Source: Bacillota bacterium | Lineage (GTDB): Bacteria > Bacillota > Clostridia > Peptostreptococcales > Anaerovoracaceae | Direction of reading: 5' to 3' | Assembly (NCBI GenBank): GCA_017442785.1 | Contig: JAFRZB010000030.1 | Coordinates: 1 to 41,442 of the forward strand | Length of the DNA stretch: 41,442 nucleotides | Shown here: piece after piece, positions 23,058 to 32,021 of the stretch | Numbering within the stretch: position 1 is the first letter of the stretch | Layout: each line of letters starts with the position of its first letter | The notes under the pieces: model-generated | Database searches by the model: none | What the model was told of the DNA's origin: nothing | Seen by the model: only the letters and a program-made list of their open reading frames with translations | Program-made: the position numbers and the translations under genes

Positions 23058-24394
23058 TGTCCGCAAGGATACTCATAACAGGCACCAATTCCGGCTGCGG
23101 AAAGACGACGGTGAGCATAGCTCTGATGAAGGCCCTTAAGGATAGAGCCTTGGATATCTGCGCCTTCAAATGCGGTCCGGACTACATAGATCCCATGTTC
23201 CACAGGGCAGTCCTGGGCATTCCGTCCTACAACCTGGACCCGTTCTTCTGCACCCCGGAGCAGCTTAAGGGCGTGCTCTTTGCGCACGCGCGGGAGATAT
23301 CCGTGGCGGAAGGCGTGATGGGCTATTACGACGGCATAGGCCCGGAAGGGGACGCGAGCACCTTCTCGGTGGCGCAGGCAACAAAGACACCGGTGATACT
23401 CGTGGTGAACGTCCGCGGCATGTACACCTCGGCGGGTGCTGTGATAAAGGGCTTTAAGAGCTTTAGGGAAGGCAGCGGAATAGAGGGCGTCATATTCAAC
23501 GGCGCTTCCGCCATGACGTACATGGACCTTGCAAAGATAGCAGAGGCTCAGGGCGTAAAGCCTCTGGGCTTTATGCCTAAGCTTCCCGAGGCCGAGATAG
23601 GCTCCAGGCACCTTGGGCTTATAACCGCGGCTGAGATAGAGGATCTTCAGGAGAGGATAGCAGCGCTGGGAAGAGCGGCGGAGGAGCATCTGGACCTGGA
23701 CGGGATAATAGAGCTTGCACGCACAGCACCGGAGGTGACAGGCCCTGACGCGGCCGGCTGCGTAAAGAAGGCCGGGAGCGGAATACCCATTGCTGTAGCC
23801 CGGGACGAGGCCTTCTGCTTTATCTATGAGGAGAACATAGAGGTGCTCAAGGCAGCCGGGTTCGAGCCGGTATGGTTCAGCCCTCTGCACGATAAAGAGC
23901 TCCCGAGGGGCGTTAAAGCCCTCTATCTTCCCGGAGGATATCCTGAGCTATACACATTGCAACTATCGGAAAATAACAGAATGCTTCATTCTGTAAAGAA
24001 CGCTGTTTTGCAGGGCCTTCCGACCTTTGCCGAATGCGGAGGCTTCATGTACCTGCACGAGTATCTGGACGGAGTTCCGATGGTAGGAGCGGTAAAGGGA
24101 AGGTCCTTTAAGACCCCCAGGCTCCAGCGCTTCGGCTACGTTACGCTCACCGCAAAGGAGGACAATCTGTTCTGCCGGGCGGGCGGATCCATAAGGGCTC
24201 ACGAGTTCCATTACTACGACAGCGACAACAACGGCGCTTCCTTCAGGGCGGAAAAGCCGTCCGGAAAGCGCGGCTGGGACTGCGTCATAGCGAATAAAAA
24301 CTTATACGCGGGCTACCCGCATCTGTATCTTCCCGCAAATCCCGGTTTTGCGGAGAGCTTTGCAAGGAGGGCTTCTGAATATGCTCCTTTGTAA
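23057..24394 (+). CDS. cbiA: Cobyrinate a,c-diamide synthase
   Basis: ATP- and glutamine-dependent amidation of the a and c side chains of cobyrinate. The 445-residue protein has an N-terminal P-loop (GTNSGCGKT, about 9-17), FKCGPDYIDPMFH, GIPSYNLDPFF and AEGVMGYYDG. The C-terminal glutaminase-type domain contains YLPGGYPELY and the nucleophile region FAECGGFMYL. Length and order are standard for CbiA. It starts at the last base of cbiET and overlaps cbiB by 14 bases. Confidence 0.97.
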   Translation: MSARILITGTNSGCGKTTVSIALMKALKDRALDICAFKCGPDYIDPMFHRAVLGIPSYNLDPFFCTPEQLKGVLFAHAREISVAEGVMGYYDGIGPEGDASTFSVAQATKTPVILVVNVRGMYTSAGAVIKGFKSFREGSGIEGVIFNGASAMTYMDLAKIAEAQGVKPLGFMPKLPEAEIGSRHLGLITAAEIEDLQERIAALGRAAEEHLDLDGIIELARTAPEVTGPDAAGCVKKAGSGIPIAVARDEAFCFIYEENIEVLKAAGFEPVWFSPLHDKELPRGVKALYLPGGYPELYTLQLSENNRMLHSVKNAVLQGLPTFAECGGFMYLHEYLDGVPMVGAVKGRSFKTPRLQRFGYVTLTAKEDNLFCRAGGSIRAHEFHYYDSDNNGASFRAEKPSGKRGWDCVIANKNLYAGYPHLYLPANPGFAESFARRASEYAPL

Positions 24395-25355
24395 CACTTT
24401 GTGCATCTTTCTGGGCTTCTCCCTGGACGGCGTCCTCGGAGATCCCCACGGATGGCCTCACATAGTAATACTTTACGGAAAGCTCATAAGCTTTCTTGAG
24501 AAAAAGCTCTACGACCGCATGGACAGGTTCAGAGGCGGCATGATCCTCTGGATCTGCGTGGTGCTTGCCGCTGCCGTAAGCTCCGGACTTCTGCTGTTCA
24601 TAGCGTGGAAGATACATTTCGTCGTGTACATCGTGGTCGGGACCTTGCTCTGCTGGCAGTGCCTGGCGGCCAAGTCCCTGGTAAACGAAAGCAGAAGGGT
24701 GTACACAGAGCTTAAGGAGAACGGCCTTGAGGCCGGAAGGAAGGCCGTCTCCTGGATAGTCGGGCGGGACACCGACGTTCTGGACAAGGCAGGAGTAATA
24801 AAGGCAGCAGTGGAGACTGTCGCGGAGAACACCTCGGACGGTGAGATTGCCCCGATGTTCTACATGATGCTCTTCGGGCCTGTGGGCGGCTGCGTCTACA
24901 AGGCGGTCAACACCATGGATTCCATGATAGGCTACCGCAACGAGCGTTACGAGCATTTCGGGACCTTCGCTGCCAAGGCCGACGACGTCTTCAACTTCAT
25001 ACCGGCAAGGCTCTCGGCGCTCCTGATGATAGTTGCCTCTAAGATAGGCGGCTTTGACGGGGAGGGCGCCGCGCGGATCTGGAAAAGAGACCGCAGAAAG
25101 CACGCCAGCCCCAATTCCGCCCAGACGGAGTCCGTTATGGCCGGAGCGCTTCAGGTGCAGCTGGCCGGGGACGCTGTCTACGGCGGCGTGGTGCACAAAA
25201 AGGAGTTCATAGGGGACGACATACGTCCCATAGAAGCGGATGACATATACCGCTCAAATACGATACTTATGCTTACATCGTGGCTGTCCCTGATTGCCGT
25301 GATATGCGTAAGGCTCATAGTGATGATATTTGCCGGATACGGGTTAAGCATATGA
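24381..25355 (+). CDS. cbiB: Adenosylcobinamide-phosphate synthase
   Basis: Integral membrane enzyme that attaches aminopropanol phosphate to cobyric acid, 324 residues. It begins FLGFSLDGVLGDPHGWPHIV, the CbiB opening, and contains ENTSDGEIAPMFYMMLFGPVGGCVYKAVNTMDSMIGY and SPNSAQTESVMAGALQVQLAG, both diagnostic. Several hydrophobic helices run between them. ATG 24381 is chosen with AAGGAGGG upstream; the longer frame adds residues inside the cbiA overlap. The gene overlaps cobD by 4 bases, pairing the two enzymes of the aminopropanol branch. Confidence 0.96.
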   Translation: MLLCNTLCIFLGFSLDGVLGDPHGWPHIVILYGKLISFLEKKLYDRMDRFRGGMILWICVVLAAAVSSGLLLFIAWKIHFVVYIVVGTLLCWQCLAAKSLVNESRRVYTELKENGLEAGRKAVSWIVGRDTDVLDKAGVIKAAVETVAENTSDGEIAPMFYMMLFGPVGGCVYKAVNTMDSMIGYRNERYEHFGTFAAKADDVFNFIPARLSALLMIVASKIGGFDGEGAARIWKRDRRKHASPNSAQTESVMAGALQVQLAGDAVYGGVVHKKEFIGDDIRPIEADDIYRSNTILMLTSWLSLIAVICVRLIVMIFAGYGLSI

Positions 25356-26458
25356 GGAATTACGAACACGGCGGAGACATATTCGCCGGAAAAGAGAAGC
25401 TGACGGATTTTTCCGTAAACATAGACCCGCTGGGAATGCCTGCGTCAGCCGCGGAAGCCGCGCAGAGGGCTGTCAGGGAGGAGATCACCTACCCGGATCC
25501 CTTCTGCAGAAAGCTTACGGCAGCGCTCTCCGAAAGGTACGGAGTGCCCGCGGAGAACATCGTCTGCGGCAACGGAGCGTCGGACCTTATACTAAGGCTG
25601 TGCGCAGCGGTAAGGCCGGAGTCCGTGCTGGTGCCGGCGCCGGGCTTTTCCGAGTACGCCAGAAGCGCCGCGCTTTTCGGCGCTGAGATCTTTGAGTACG
25701 CAGTGCCCGGCTTTGATATACCTGACAAGGGCGGTAAGGGAAAGCTGCTCCCCATAAGAGAAGCAATTGAAAAGTACAGCCCGCGCATGGTATTCGTCTG
25801 CAGGCCCAACAACCCGGACGGAAGCCTCATGGGAACGGAAGAGCTTTGGGGCATCGCGTCTTTGTGCAAAGAGCGCGGGGCGCTGCTTGCGGTGGACGAG
25901 TGCTTCCTGGAGTTCACGTCGGCAACGAGCGCGCTGGCCATGATCGGGAAGTTCAGTAACATGGCCGTGATAAACGCCTTCACCAAGACCTACTCCATGG
26001 CCGGGCTGAGGCTGGGCTTCATGTTCTCGGCGGATACGGAGCTTCTGGACGAGGTCTACCGCTTCGGGATACCCTGGAGCGTGTCTTCGGCCGCTCAGGC
26101 GGCGGGCACGGCCTGCTGCGCCGAGATGGGATTTCTTAAGGATGCGAGGGCTTATATAGACAAAGAACGAAAACGGCTCGTTTCAGCCCTCGAAAGCTTC
26201 GGTCTGAAGGTATTCCCGTCCGCGGCGAATTTCCTGCTCATACGGGACGAGAGAGGCTTTGGAGGGGCATCCGCTGCCCGGGGCGGCGCAGGCTTAGTGC
26301 CGATGCTTACGATGAGGGAAAAGTTCGAGTGCCGCGGAATAAAGGTCCGGGACTGCAGGAGCTTTACCGGCCTGGATGACAGCTATGTCCGCATAGGGGT
26401 GCGCACTGAGGAGGAGAACGACGCGTTTATTAAGGCGCTGGAGGAATTATATGGCTAA
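25352..26458 (+). CDS. cobD: L-threonine-O-3-phosphate decarboxylase
   Basis: PLP enzyme of the fold-type-I aminotransferase family that makes aminopropanol phosphate for CbiB. The 368-residue protein opens with YEHGGDIF and [14 protein letters not shown], then [21 protein letters not shown] and VDECFLEF, with the PLP lysine at Lys212 in [14 protein letters not shown]. This opening is characteristic of CobD rather than histidinol-phosphate aminotransferase. The start ATG overlaps cbiB; the frame is open further upstream inside cbiB but without conserved sequence. No dedicated threonine kinase is seen in the window. Confidence 0.94.
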   Translation: MRNYEHGGDIFAGKEKLTDFSVNIDPLGMPASAAEAAQRAVREEITYPDPFCRKLTAALSERYGVPAENIVCGNGASDLILRLCAAVRPESVLVPAPGFSEYARSAALFGAEIFEYAVPGFDIPDKGGKGKLLPIREAIEKYSPRMVFVCRPNNPDGSLMGTEELWGIASLCKERGALLAVDECFLEFTSATSALAMIGKFSNMAVINAFTKTYSMAGLRLGFMFSADTELLDEVYRFGIPWSVSSAAQAAGTACCAEMGFLKDARAYIDKERKRLVSALESFGLKVFPSAANFLLIRDERGFGGASAARGGAGLVPMLTMREKFECRGIKVRDCRSFTGLDDSYVRIGVRTEEENDAFIKALEELYG

Positions 26459-27938
26459 AGCGATAATGATACAGGGGACCATGTCCAACGCAGGCAAGAG
26501 CCTGGTGGCTGCCGGTCTTTGCAGGGTCTTCAGGCAGGACGGCTACAGGGTGGCGCCCTTCAAGAGCCAGAACATGGCCCTTAACTCTTTCATAACCAAG
26601 GAGGGCCTTGAGATGGGCCGCGCCCAGGTGGTGCAGGCGGAGGCCGCGGGCATAGAGCCTTCGGTGCTCATGAACCCCATACTCCTTAAGCCCGTCACCA
26701 ACATGGGCTCACAGGTGATAGTAAACGGGGAGGTCATCGGAAACTACCACGCGCAGGAGTACTATAAGATGAAGCATACCCTGCGCCCCGCCATACAGAA
26801 GGCCTTCGACACGCTCTCGGAGCAGAACGATATAATCGTAATAGAGGGCGCCGGGAGCCCGGCGGAGATAAACCTCAAGGCGGACGACTTCGTCAACATG
26901 GGAATGGCAAAGATGGCCGCCTCTCCCGTGCTCCTGGTGGGGGACATAGACCGCGGAGGCGTTTTCGCGCAGCTCTACGGCACAATAGAGCTCCTCACCG
27001 AGGAGGAAAAGAACTACGTTAAGGCAACGGTGATAAACAAGTTCCGCGGAGACGTGGAGATCCTAAAGCCCGGCCTTAAGCAGCTTGAGGAGATAACTCA
27101 CAGGCCCGTGGCCGGCGTGCTGCCGTACCTTAAGGTGGACATAGACGACGAGGACAGCCTCTCGGAAAGGCTCGTAAGGAGCAAGGCCGCAAAGATCGAC
27201 ATAGCGGTGGTGCGCCTTCCGAGGCTCTCCAACTTTACGGACTTTACCGTCCTGGAGGCGACGGACGGCGTGGGCGTGCGCTACGTAAGCTCCGAAAGGG
27301 AGCTGGGAAAGCCGGATCTTATCATACTTCCGGGCACCAAGAACACCATCTCGGACCTTCTGTGGCTGCGCCAGAACGGGCTCGAGGCTGCCATAAAGCA
27401 CCTGAATGCGGACGGTACTCCGGTCATTGGCATATGCGGAGGCTACCAGATGCTGGGACGCAGGATAACGGACGTCTCAGGCGTTGAAGGCGGCGGCAGC
27501 GTAGCCGGTATGGGGCTTCTTCCCACAGAGACCGAGTTCGCGGAGGAAAAGCACCGCACAAGAGTCGGCGGAAGGGTGTCAGCGGAAGGCTTCTGGAAGG
27601 AGCTTTCCGGCATAGAGCTCGAGGGCTACGAGATCCACATGGGAGAGACTGTCCTTAAGGATGGAGCAAGGTCTCTGGCGTCTTTGGACAACGGACATAG
27701 CGACGGCTGCGCCTCCGGCAATGTGCTCGGAAGCTATCTGCACGGCTTCTTCGATTCCGCGCAGTGCAGGAAGGCGGTGCTTTCGGTGCTCTGTGCGAGG
27801 AAGGGCATAGATCCCGCGGAGCTTGCAGTCTTCGATTACAAGGCATACAAGGAAAAGCAGTACGACATCCTCGCGGACGGCGTAAGGAACAACATGGACA
27901 TGGATCTGATATACAGGATACTGGAGGCCGGGATATGA
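26451..27938 (+). CDS. cbiP: Cobyric acid synthase
   Basis: Glutamine- and ATP-dependent amidation of the b, d, e and g side chains. The 495-residue protein has [20 protein letters not shown] (dethiobiotin-synthetase-like P-loop), [24 protein letters not shown] and [15 protein letters not shown] in the N-terminal half, and the C-terminal glutaminase-type domain with [10 protein letters not shown] and SYLHGFFD. Length is normal. It overlaps cobD by 8 bases and cbiC by 4, consistent with the continuous operon. Confidence 0.97.
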   Translation: MAKAIMIQGTMSNAGKSLVAAGLCRVFRQDGYRVAPFKSQNMALNSFITKEGLEMGRAQVVQAEAAGIEPSVLMNPILLKPVTNMGSQVIVNGEVIGNYHAQEYYKMKHTLRPAIQKAFDTLSEQNDIIVIEGAGSPAEINLKADDFVNMGMAKMAASPVLLVGDIDRGGVFAQLYGTIELLTEEEKNYVKATVINKFRGDVEILKPGLKQLEEITHRPVAGVLPYLKVDIDDEDSLSERLVRSKAAKIDIAVVRLPRLSNFTDFTVLEATDGVGVRYVSSERELGKPDLIILPGTKNTISDLLWLRQNGLEAAIKHLNADGTPVIGICGGYQMLGRRITDVSGVEGGGSVAGMGLLPTETEFAEEKHRTRVGGRVSAEGFWKELSGIELEGYEIHMGETVLKDGARSLASLDNGHSDGCASGNVLGSYLHGFFDSAQCRKAVLSVLCARKGIDPAELAVFDYKAYKEKQYDILADGVRNNMDMDLIYRILEAGI

Positions 27939-28564
27939 TAACAGAGCTTGAAAAAGTGCTCCCGATGGAGATAGAAAAAAGGAGCTTCGAGATAATAGAG
28001 TCCGAGCTTCCGCACCCGATAGACCCGGCGCTTGCGCCGATTATAAAGCGCGTCATCCACACCAGCGCGGACTTCGACTACGCGGATAATCTCTGCTTTT
28101 CGGAGGACGTCGTTGCAAAGGCTCATGAGGCCATAAAAAACGGCGCCTGCATCGTTACGGATACCCAGATGGCAAAGGCAGGGATCAACAAGAAGAATCT
28201 CGCAAGATACGGCGGCGAGGTCTACTGCTTCATAGCGGACGAGGACGTAGCCAAAGCCGCAAAGGAGCAGGGGACTACGCGTTCCGCCGCCTCCATGGAC
28301 AAGGCTGCCGCGCTGGGAAAGCCTCTCATCTTCGCAATAGGAAACGCTCCCACGGCGCTGGTGCGCATATGCGAGCTCATCGACGAGGGAAAACTTAAGC
28401 CGGAGCTGGTGATAGGTGTTCCCGTAGGCTTCGTAAATGTGGTACAATCCAAAGAGATGATAATGCAGCGCCCCGTGCCCTACATAGTTGCCCGCGGCCG
28501 CAAGGGCGGAAGCAACGTAGCGGCCTGCATAGTAAACGCGCTGCTGTACATGCTCGGCAGATGA
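27935..28564 (+). CDS. cbiC: Cobalt-precorrin-8 methylmutase
   Basis: Moves the C11 methyl to C12 to give cobyrinate. The 209-residue length is normal. The catalytic His is His42 in [12 protein letters not shown]; further marks are [42 protein letters not shown] and [22 protein letters not shown] 27935 overlaps the cbiP stop; an open frame continues upstream within cbiP but is not conserved. It completes the CbiL-D-F-G-H-J-E-T-C ring-building set in the window. Confidence 0.97.
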   Translation: MITELEKVLPMEIEKRSFEIIESELPHPIDPALAPIIKRVIHTSADFDYADNLCFSEDVVAKAHEAIKNGACIVTDTQMAKAGINKKNLARYGGEVYCFIADEDVAKAAKEQGTTRSAASMDKAAALGKPLIFAIGNAPTALVRICELIDEGKLKPELVIGVPVGFVNVVQSKEMIMQRPVPYIVARGRKGGSNVAACIVNALLYMLGR

Positions 28565-29589
28565 CCATTACTATCTTCAACGCAATATCGCACTTTCTTG
28601 TGGACGCCGCGTGCGTCGGGGCTCTGTTTTCGTTCGGGACGGAAGCGGAAGGCTTCGCTGCCGCGGTGTTCGTTTACAATACCCTTGCTTTCTCCACGCA
28701 GTGCCTTTTCGGCTTTGCCATGGACAGGATATTACGTCCCGGCAGGCGTCCGGACGACCGTTTCCTGCTGCAGGGCTCGCTCCAGGCAGGAGCCATGTTC
28801 GTCGCTGCAGCGGCGGCGTTATCGCCCTTAGGTCCTGTGGTAAAAGCTGTGCTTCTGGGCCTCGGCAACAGCGTGTTCCACGTCTCCGCCGGGTCCGTGA
28901 CGCTGGACCGCAGCAGCGGCAGGGCAGTCCCTCTGGGCGTTTTCGTGGCGCCGGGAGCCTTAGGCGTCACCCTCGGGGTGCTTTTGCCCGGCTCTTTGGA
29001 CTACGTATGTCTTGCCCTGGGAATAGCATCCATAGTGTGCTTCAGCATCTACAGGCGAGCTGCGGCAAGGTATGTTTTTGAAGATAAGGAACCGGAGGTC
29101 AAAAGCTCTGCAGTGTTTCCGGTTGTCCTGCTCACGGCGGCTGTAGCCGTGCGGGCTGTCGGAGGGACTGCGGCGGAATTCACCTGGAAGACGGGCGCGC
29201 TGCAGGCAGTTCTTCTTACGCTCTGCGTGTTCCTGGGCAAGTTCGCCGGGGGCTTCGTCCGCGACAGGCTGGGCGTCGTAAAGCCTGCGATCGCAGGCAT
29301 TGCGGCCGCAGCCGTCCTTACTGCGTTCTTTGCATGGAGCATGCCTTTGTCGCTCATAGGCCAGCTTCTGATAAACCTCAGCATGCCCGTCACACTGTGG
29401 CTGATGTACCGCCACATCCCGCAGTACCCGGGGCTCGCTTTCGGGCTTACGGCTTCCGCGCTCTGGCCCGGGACTCTGATCGGCGGCCTGATAAAGCTCA
29501 CGGGTCCTCTGCAGAGCATTCTTATCATCGTCTGTTTTCTGCTGGGCCTCGGTGCTATAATATACTCGGAAAAAGCTTTGCGTAAGTGA
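28561..29589 (+). CDS. MFS-like membrane protein of unknown substrate
   Basis: A 342-residue protein with roughly ten to eleven hydrophobic segments. Motifs such as GLGNSVFHVSAGSVTLD, GLAFGLTASALWPGTLIGGLI and the central loop KFAGGFVRDRLGVVKP resemble major-facilitator proteins, though it is short for a 12-helix member. The start overlaps the cbiC stop (ATGA), so it is translated with the cobalamin operon. Its location suggests transport of a cobalamin precursor, a cofactor or a metal, but nothing in the sequence identifies the substrate. It leads a group of three membrane-protein genes at the operon tail. Confidence 0.75.
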   Translation: MTITIFNAISHFLVDAACVGALFSFGTEAEGFAAAVFVYNTLAFSTQCLFGFAMDRILRPGRRPDDRFLLQGSLQAGAMFVAAAAALSPLGPVVKAVLLGLGNSVFHVSAGSVTLDRSSGRAVPLGVFVAPGALGVTLGVLLPGSLDYVCLALGIASIVCFSIYRRAAARYVFEDKEPEVKSSAVFPVVLLTAAVAVRAVGGTAAEFTWKTGALQAVLLTLCVFLGKFAGGFVRDRLGVVKPAIAGIAAAAVLTAFFAWSMPLSLIGQLLINLSMPVTLWLMYRHIPQYPGLAFGLTASALWPGTLIGGLIKLTGPLQSILIIVCFLLGLGAIIYSEKALRK

Positions 29590-29607
29590 TCCTTCGGAGG
29601 TAACGAC

Positions 29608-29844
29608 ATGAAACGTTTTCGCATACTCGCAGCCACGATGCTCATAATAGTTCTCGGAACTTCGGCCGCGTTCGCGGACATAGCGCCCAGTCCTATCGTA
29701 AGGGCGCTGCCGTGGATCATCTACTGCATCCCGGCGGTGGTGATCATCGTCGCGATCGTGCTGCTTCGCCGCGCCGTCAAAAGACGCAGGCTTGAGAACG
29801 ACGGCATGCAGCCGGAAGAGCCCAACGACATCAACATGCGCTGA
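29608..29844 (+). CDS. Small membrane protein with signal peptide
   Basis: A 78-residue protein: basic start MKRFR, a signal-peptide-like hydrophobic segment ending near AFA/DI (about 23/24), a short DIAPSPIVR stretch, one membrane helix (about 32-52) and a charged cytosolic tail (RRAVKRRRLENDG). ATCCTTCGGAGG precedes the ATG. It lies between two other membrane-protein genes and 18 bases after the MFS-like gene. I do not recognise the family; a small accessory subunit of its neighbours is possible. Confidence 0.65.
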   Translation: MKRFRILAATMLIIVLGTSAAFADIAPSPIVRALPWIIYCIPAVVIIVAIVLLRRAVKRRRLENDGMQPEEPNDINMR

Positions 29845-29868
29845 TCCGCGCCGGTCTTTCGATCCGCT

Positions 29869-30231
29869 ATGACATACGACAACTTCTGGTCTTTTTGGGA
29901 CAACCCCATACTGTACTTCGGAGCCGCATGCATCCTGACCGTCCTGATCGAGACAGTCTTTTTCCGCCTGTTCGGGTATAAGGGCAGGCAGGATCTGGGG
30001 ATAATCGCCCTGACGAATGTTTTTACCAACGAGGCGCTCAACCTGTTCCTTCATTTCGATCCCCGCGCGTTCGACGTGCCGTGGCTCATCATCCTGGAAC
30101 TGCTGGTGGTCGCGGGTGAATATCTTATCTACCGCCGCGCGTTTGGCCCGTCCCGCAGGCTCCTGGTCCTTACTTTCTTTGCCAACGTGCTGTCTTTCTT
30201 TATCGGCGCGCTGATCTTCAACATCTTCTGA
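29869..30231 (+). CDS. Small polytopic membrane protein
   Basis: A 120-residue protein with about four hydrophobic segments (roughly 16-32, 42-58, 68-85, 97-118). Conserved-looking charged or polar residues lie inside the membrane part: LIETVFFRLFGY, TNVFTNEALNLFLHFDP and LELLVVAGEYLIYRRAF. It follows the small signal-peptide protein by 24 bases and is the last gene of the run that begins at cbiD. I cannot name the family. The paired small proteins may form a complex; whether it relates to cobalamin is unknown. Confidence 0.65.
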   Translation: MTYDNFWSFWDNPILYFGAACILTVLIETVFFRLFGYKGRQDLGIIALTNVFTNEALNLFLHFDPRAFDVPWLIILELLVVAGEYLIYRRAFGPSRRLLVLTFFANVLSFFIGALIFNIF

Positions 30232-30483
30232 AAGTCAAAAATAATTATTTTCCGGAACGACAGATCTTTACTATCGGCCTGGGGATCGGCCTTTTGATAC
30301 GTTATCCGTCTCGTTGCCGTTTTTCTCATTAAATAAGCATTTTGTCAGCATATGATCCTGTTTTTACTGACATTAATGCCTTGCTGAACGCTTTCCTGTC
30401 AGCATCTGTTTTTTTTATCATGCAAAACAGCATTTTGGCGCGTATTTCTATAATAAAAAACGTGCTTTACTGACAAAATGGAC
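30232..30483. other. AT-rich intergenic region with repeated TGTCAG motifs
   Basis: No gene is seen between the membrane-protein run and the DUF5058-like operon. The region holds ATTTTGTCAG (30339-30348) and its exact inverse CTGACAAAAT (30470-30479), plus CTGACA (30367-30372) and TGTCAG (30397-30402). A GGCC-stem hairpin followed by TTTT near 30278-30298 could be a weak terminator of the preceding operon. Confidence 0.5.
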
Positions 30484-30504
30484 ACAAATTCGCGAATTTG
30501 TCAG
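30484..30504. promoter_or_regulatory. Operator-like palindrome
   Basis: An 18-base perfect palindrome ACAAATTCGCGAATTTGT (30484-30501) runs into another TGTCAG and lies 15 bases upstream of the -35 box of the next operon. Together with the scattered TTTGTCAG half-sites it looks like a regulator-binding array. The regulator is not identified. Confidence 0.6.
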
Positions 30505-30516
30505 GGGCGCCGGTGA

Positions 30517-30545
30517 TTGACATTCCACCTCAGCGACTTTACAAT
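30517..30545 (+). promoter_or_regulatory. Sigma-A promoter of the DUF5058-like/peptidase operon
   Basis: TTGACA (30517-30522), a 17-base spacer and TACAAT (30540-30545) give a start near 30552, about 50 bases before the first ATG. Confidence 0.8.
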
Positions 30546-30601
30546 TATTTTGTAGTCATCCACAAGTTATTTCCGCAATTATTATCGAGAGGACACAAGT
30601 C

Positions 30602-31339
30602 ATGGAATTCGGCATCAACAGCCCGGTACTGTTCGTACTCGCGGGCATCATCGTAGCCGTAGTGCTTGCACAGTCCGTCTTCTTCCTCCTGAAAGCCTGG
30701 AAACGGGCCAAGGAGCTGGGGATGAGCACGGACAAGCTCAAGCGCATAGCGCGCACGGCGGCCATCTTTACCATCGCTCCGGCGATAGCAATAGTCATAA
30801 GCGTAATAACGCTGTCCAAGGATCTGGGCCTGCCGCTTCCGTGGCTGCGCCTTTCCGTGGTAGGAAACCTGTCCTACGAGACGGTAGCGGCCACCAATGC
30901 TGAGAGCGCCATGGGCCTTACCTTCGGAAAGGTGGCGGGGCTTTCGGCAACTCAGTATGTAACCATAGCAGGAGTAATGACGCTTTCCATCCTGGTGGGC
31001 ATCTGGCTGGTGCCGCTCATCGGAAAGAAGCTCCTCACCGGCGTTATAAACCTTGAGAAGCGCGACAAAAAGTGGGCAGAGATCTTCCAGAATTCGATGT
31101 TCATAGGCATGATCTCCGCGTTCATAGGCTTCGTGTTCTGCGACGTGGCGGGAGCCTTCAAGGGGGACTATACAGGCCTCATCCCGGTATGCATATTCTT
31201 CATATCCGCAATTGTTATGGTGGTCTGCGGGCTGCTGCTCAAAAAGACCGGCAAGCGCTGGATAATGGACTACGCGCTTCCGATAAGCCTGATAATAGGA
31301 ATGGCCGCGGCGATACCCATCACCGCGTGGCTGTCATAA
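30602..31339 (+). CDS. DUF5058-like integral membrane protein
   Basis: A 245-residue protein with about six hydrophobic segments. The opening FGINSPVLFVLAGIIVAVVLAQSVFFLLKAWKRAKELG and the segment LRLSVVGNLSYETVAATNAESAMG match what I recall as the DUF5058 family; the molecular function of that family is not known to me. GAGAGG precedes the ATG by about 9 bases. It is the first gene behind the palindrome and promoter and is followed after 16 bases by a second membrane protein, then an M20 peptidase. The set looks like a transporter pair with a hydrolase acting on its substrate, which is an inference. Confidence 0.75.
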   Translation: MEFGINSPVLFVLAGIIVAVVLAQSVFFLLKAWKRAKELGMSTDKLKRIARTAAIFTIAPAIAIVISVITLSKDLGLPLPWLRLSVVGNLSYETVAATNAESAMGLTFGKVAGLSATQYVTIAGVMTLSILVGIWLVPLIGKKLLTGVINLEKRDKKWAEIFQNSMFIGMISAFIGFVFCDVAGAFKGDYTGLIPVCIFFISAIVMVVCGLLLKKTGKRWIMDYALPISLIIGMAAAIPITAWLS

Positions 31340-31355
31340 AAGGGAGGACAAGGCG

Positions 31356-32021
31356 ATGAAAAAAGAAATGACTTACATCGATCAGGTCCACAGCTTCGGG
31401 CGCAAGTGGAACATATTCGTGATGATAATGCTTCTGGCATATCCCATAGCCACGGGCATCATCTTTAAGACCGGGCCGGACTGGCACGGCTTTGCCCTGG
31501 GCCTTGTCGCCACTGCCCCGATGTACTGGGCGGTGGGCATAGTGGAGACCATTACCTACGTTCCCATGCTGGGCGCAGGCGGTTCCTACCTGTCCTTCGT
31601 AACAGGCAACATCTCCAACCTTAAGCTGCCGGTGGCGCTCAACGCTCTTGAGCAGGCGGACGTTAAGGCAAGCTCGGAGGAGGGCGAGGTGATCTCCACG
31701 ATCTCCATCGCGGTCTCCAGCATAGTTACCACGATAATAATCATAATAGGCGTGCTCCTCATAAGACCGCTGACACCGGTGCTGAATTCTCCGGCGCTTA
31801 CTCCTGCCTTTGCGCAGATGGTGCCCGCGCTGTTCGGAGCCCTGGCTGTGGTGTTCGTGTCCAAGAACATAAAGATAGCCATAGCGCCGATGATACTGAT
31901 GCTGATACTGTTCATAGCGGTGCCTGCGCTCAACGCGGGGACCGTAGGCATAATGGTCCCGGTGGGTGTGCTGTTCACGCTGGGCGTATCCAGACTTATG
32001 TATAAGAAAGGCATGTTGTAA
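31356..32021 (+). CDS. Membrane partner of the DUF5058-like protein
   Basis: A 221-residue protein with about five to six hydrophobic segments: IFVMIMLLAYPIATGIIF, GLVATAPMYWAVGIVETITYVPMLG, a polar stretch GSYLSFVTGNISNLKLP, then VSSIVTTIIIIIGVLLI, MVPALFGALAVVFV and the closing pair APMILMLILFIAVPAL and GIMVPVGVLFTLGV. GGGAGG precedes the ATG, and its last base is the first base of the peptidase gene (TAATG). I recognise it only as the usual companion of the DUF5058-like gene. The GNISNLKLP loop between helices may be functional. Confidence 0.72.
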   Translation: MKKEMTYIDQVHSFGRKWNIFVMIMLLAYPIATGIIFKTGPDWHGFALGLVATAPMYWAVGIVETITYVPMLGAGGSYLSFVTGNISNLKLPVALNALEQADVKASSEEGEVISTISIAVSSIVTTIIIIIGVLLIRPLTPVLNSPALTPAFAQMVPALFGALAVVFVSKNIKIAIAPMILMLILFIAVPALNAGTVGIMVPVGVLFTLGVSRLMYKKGML

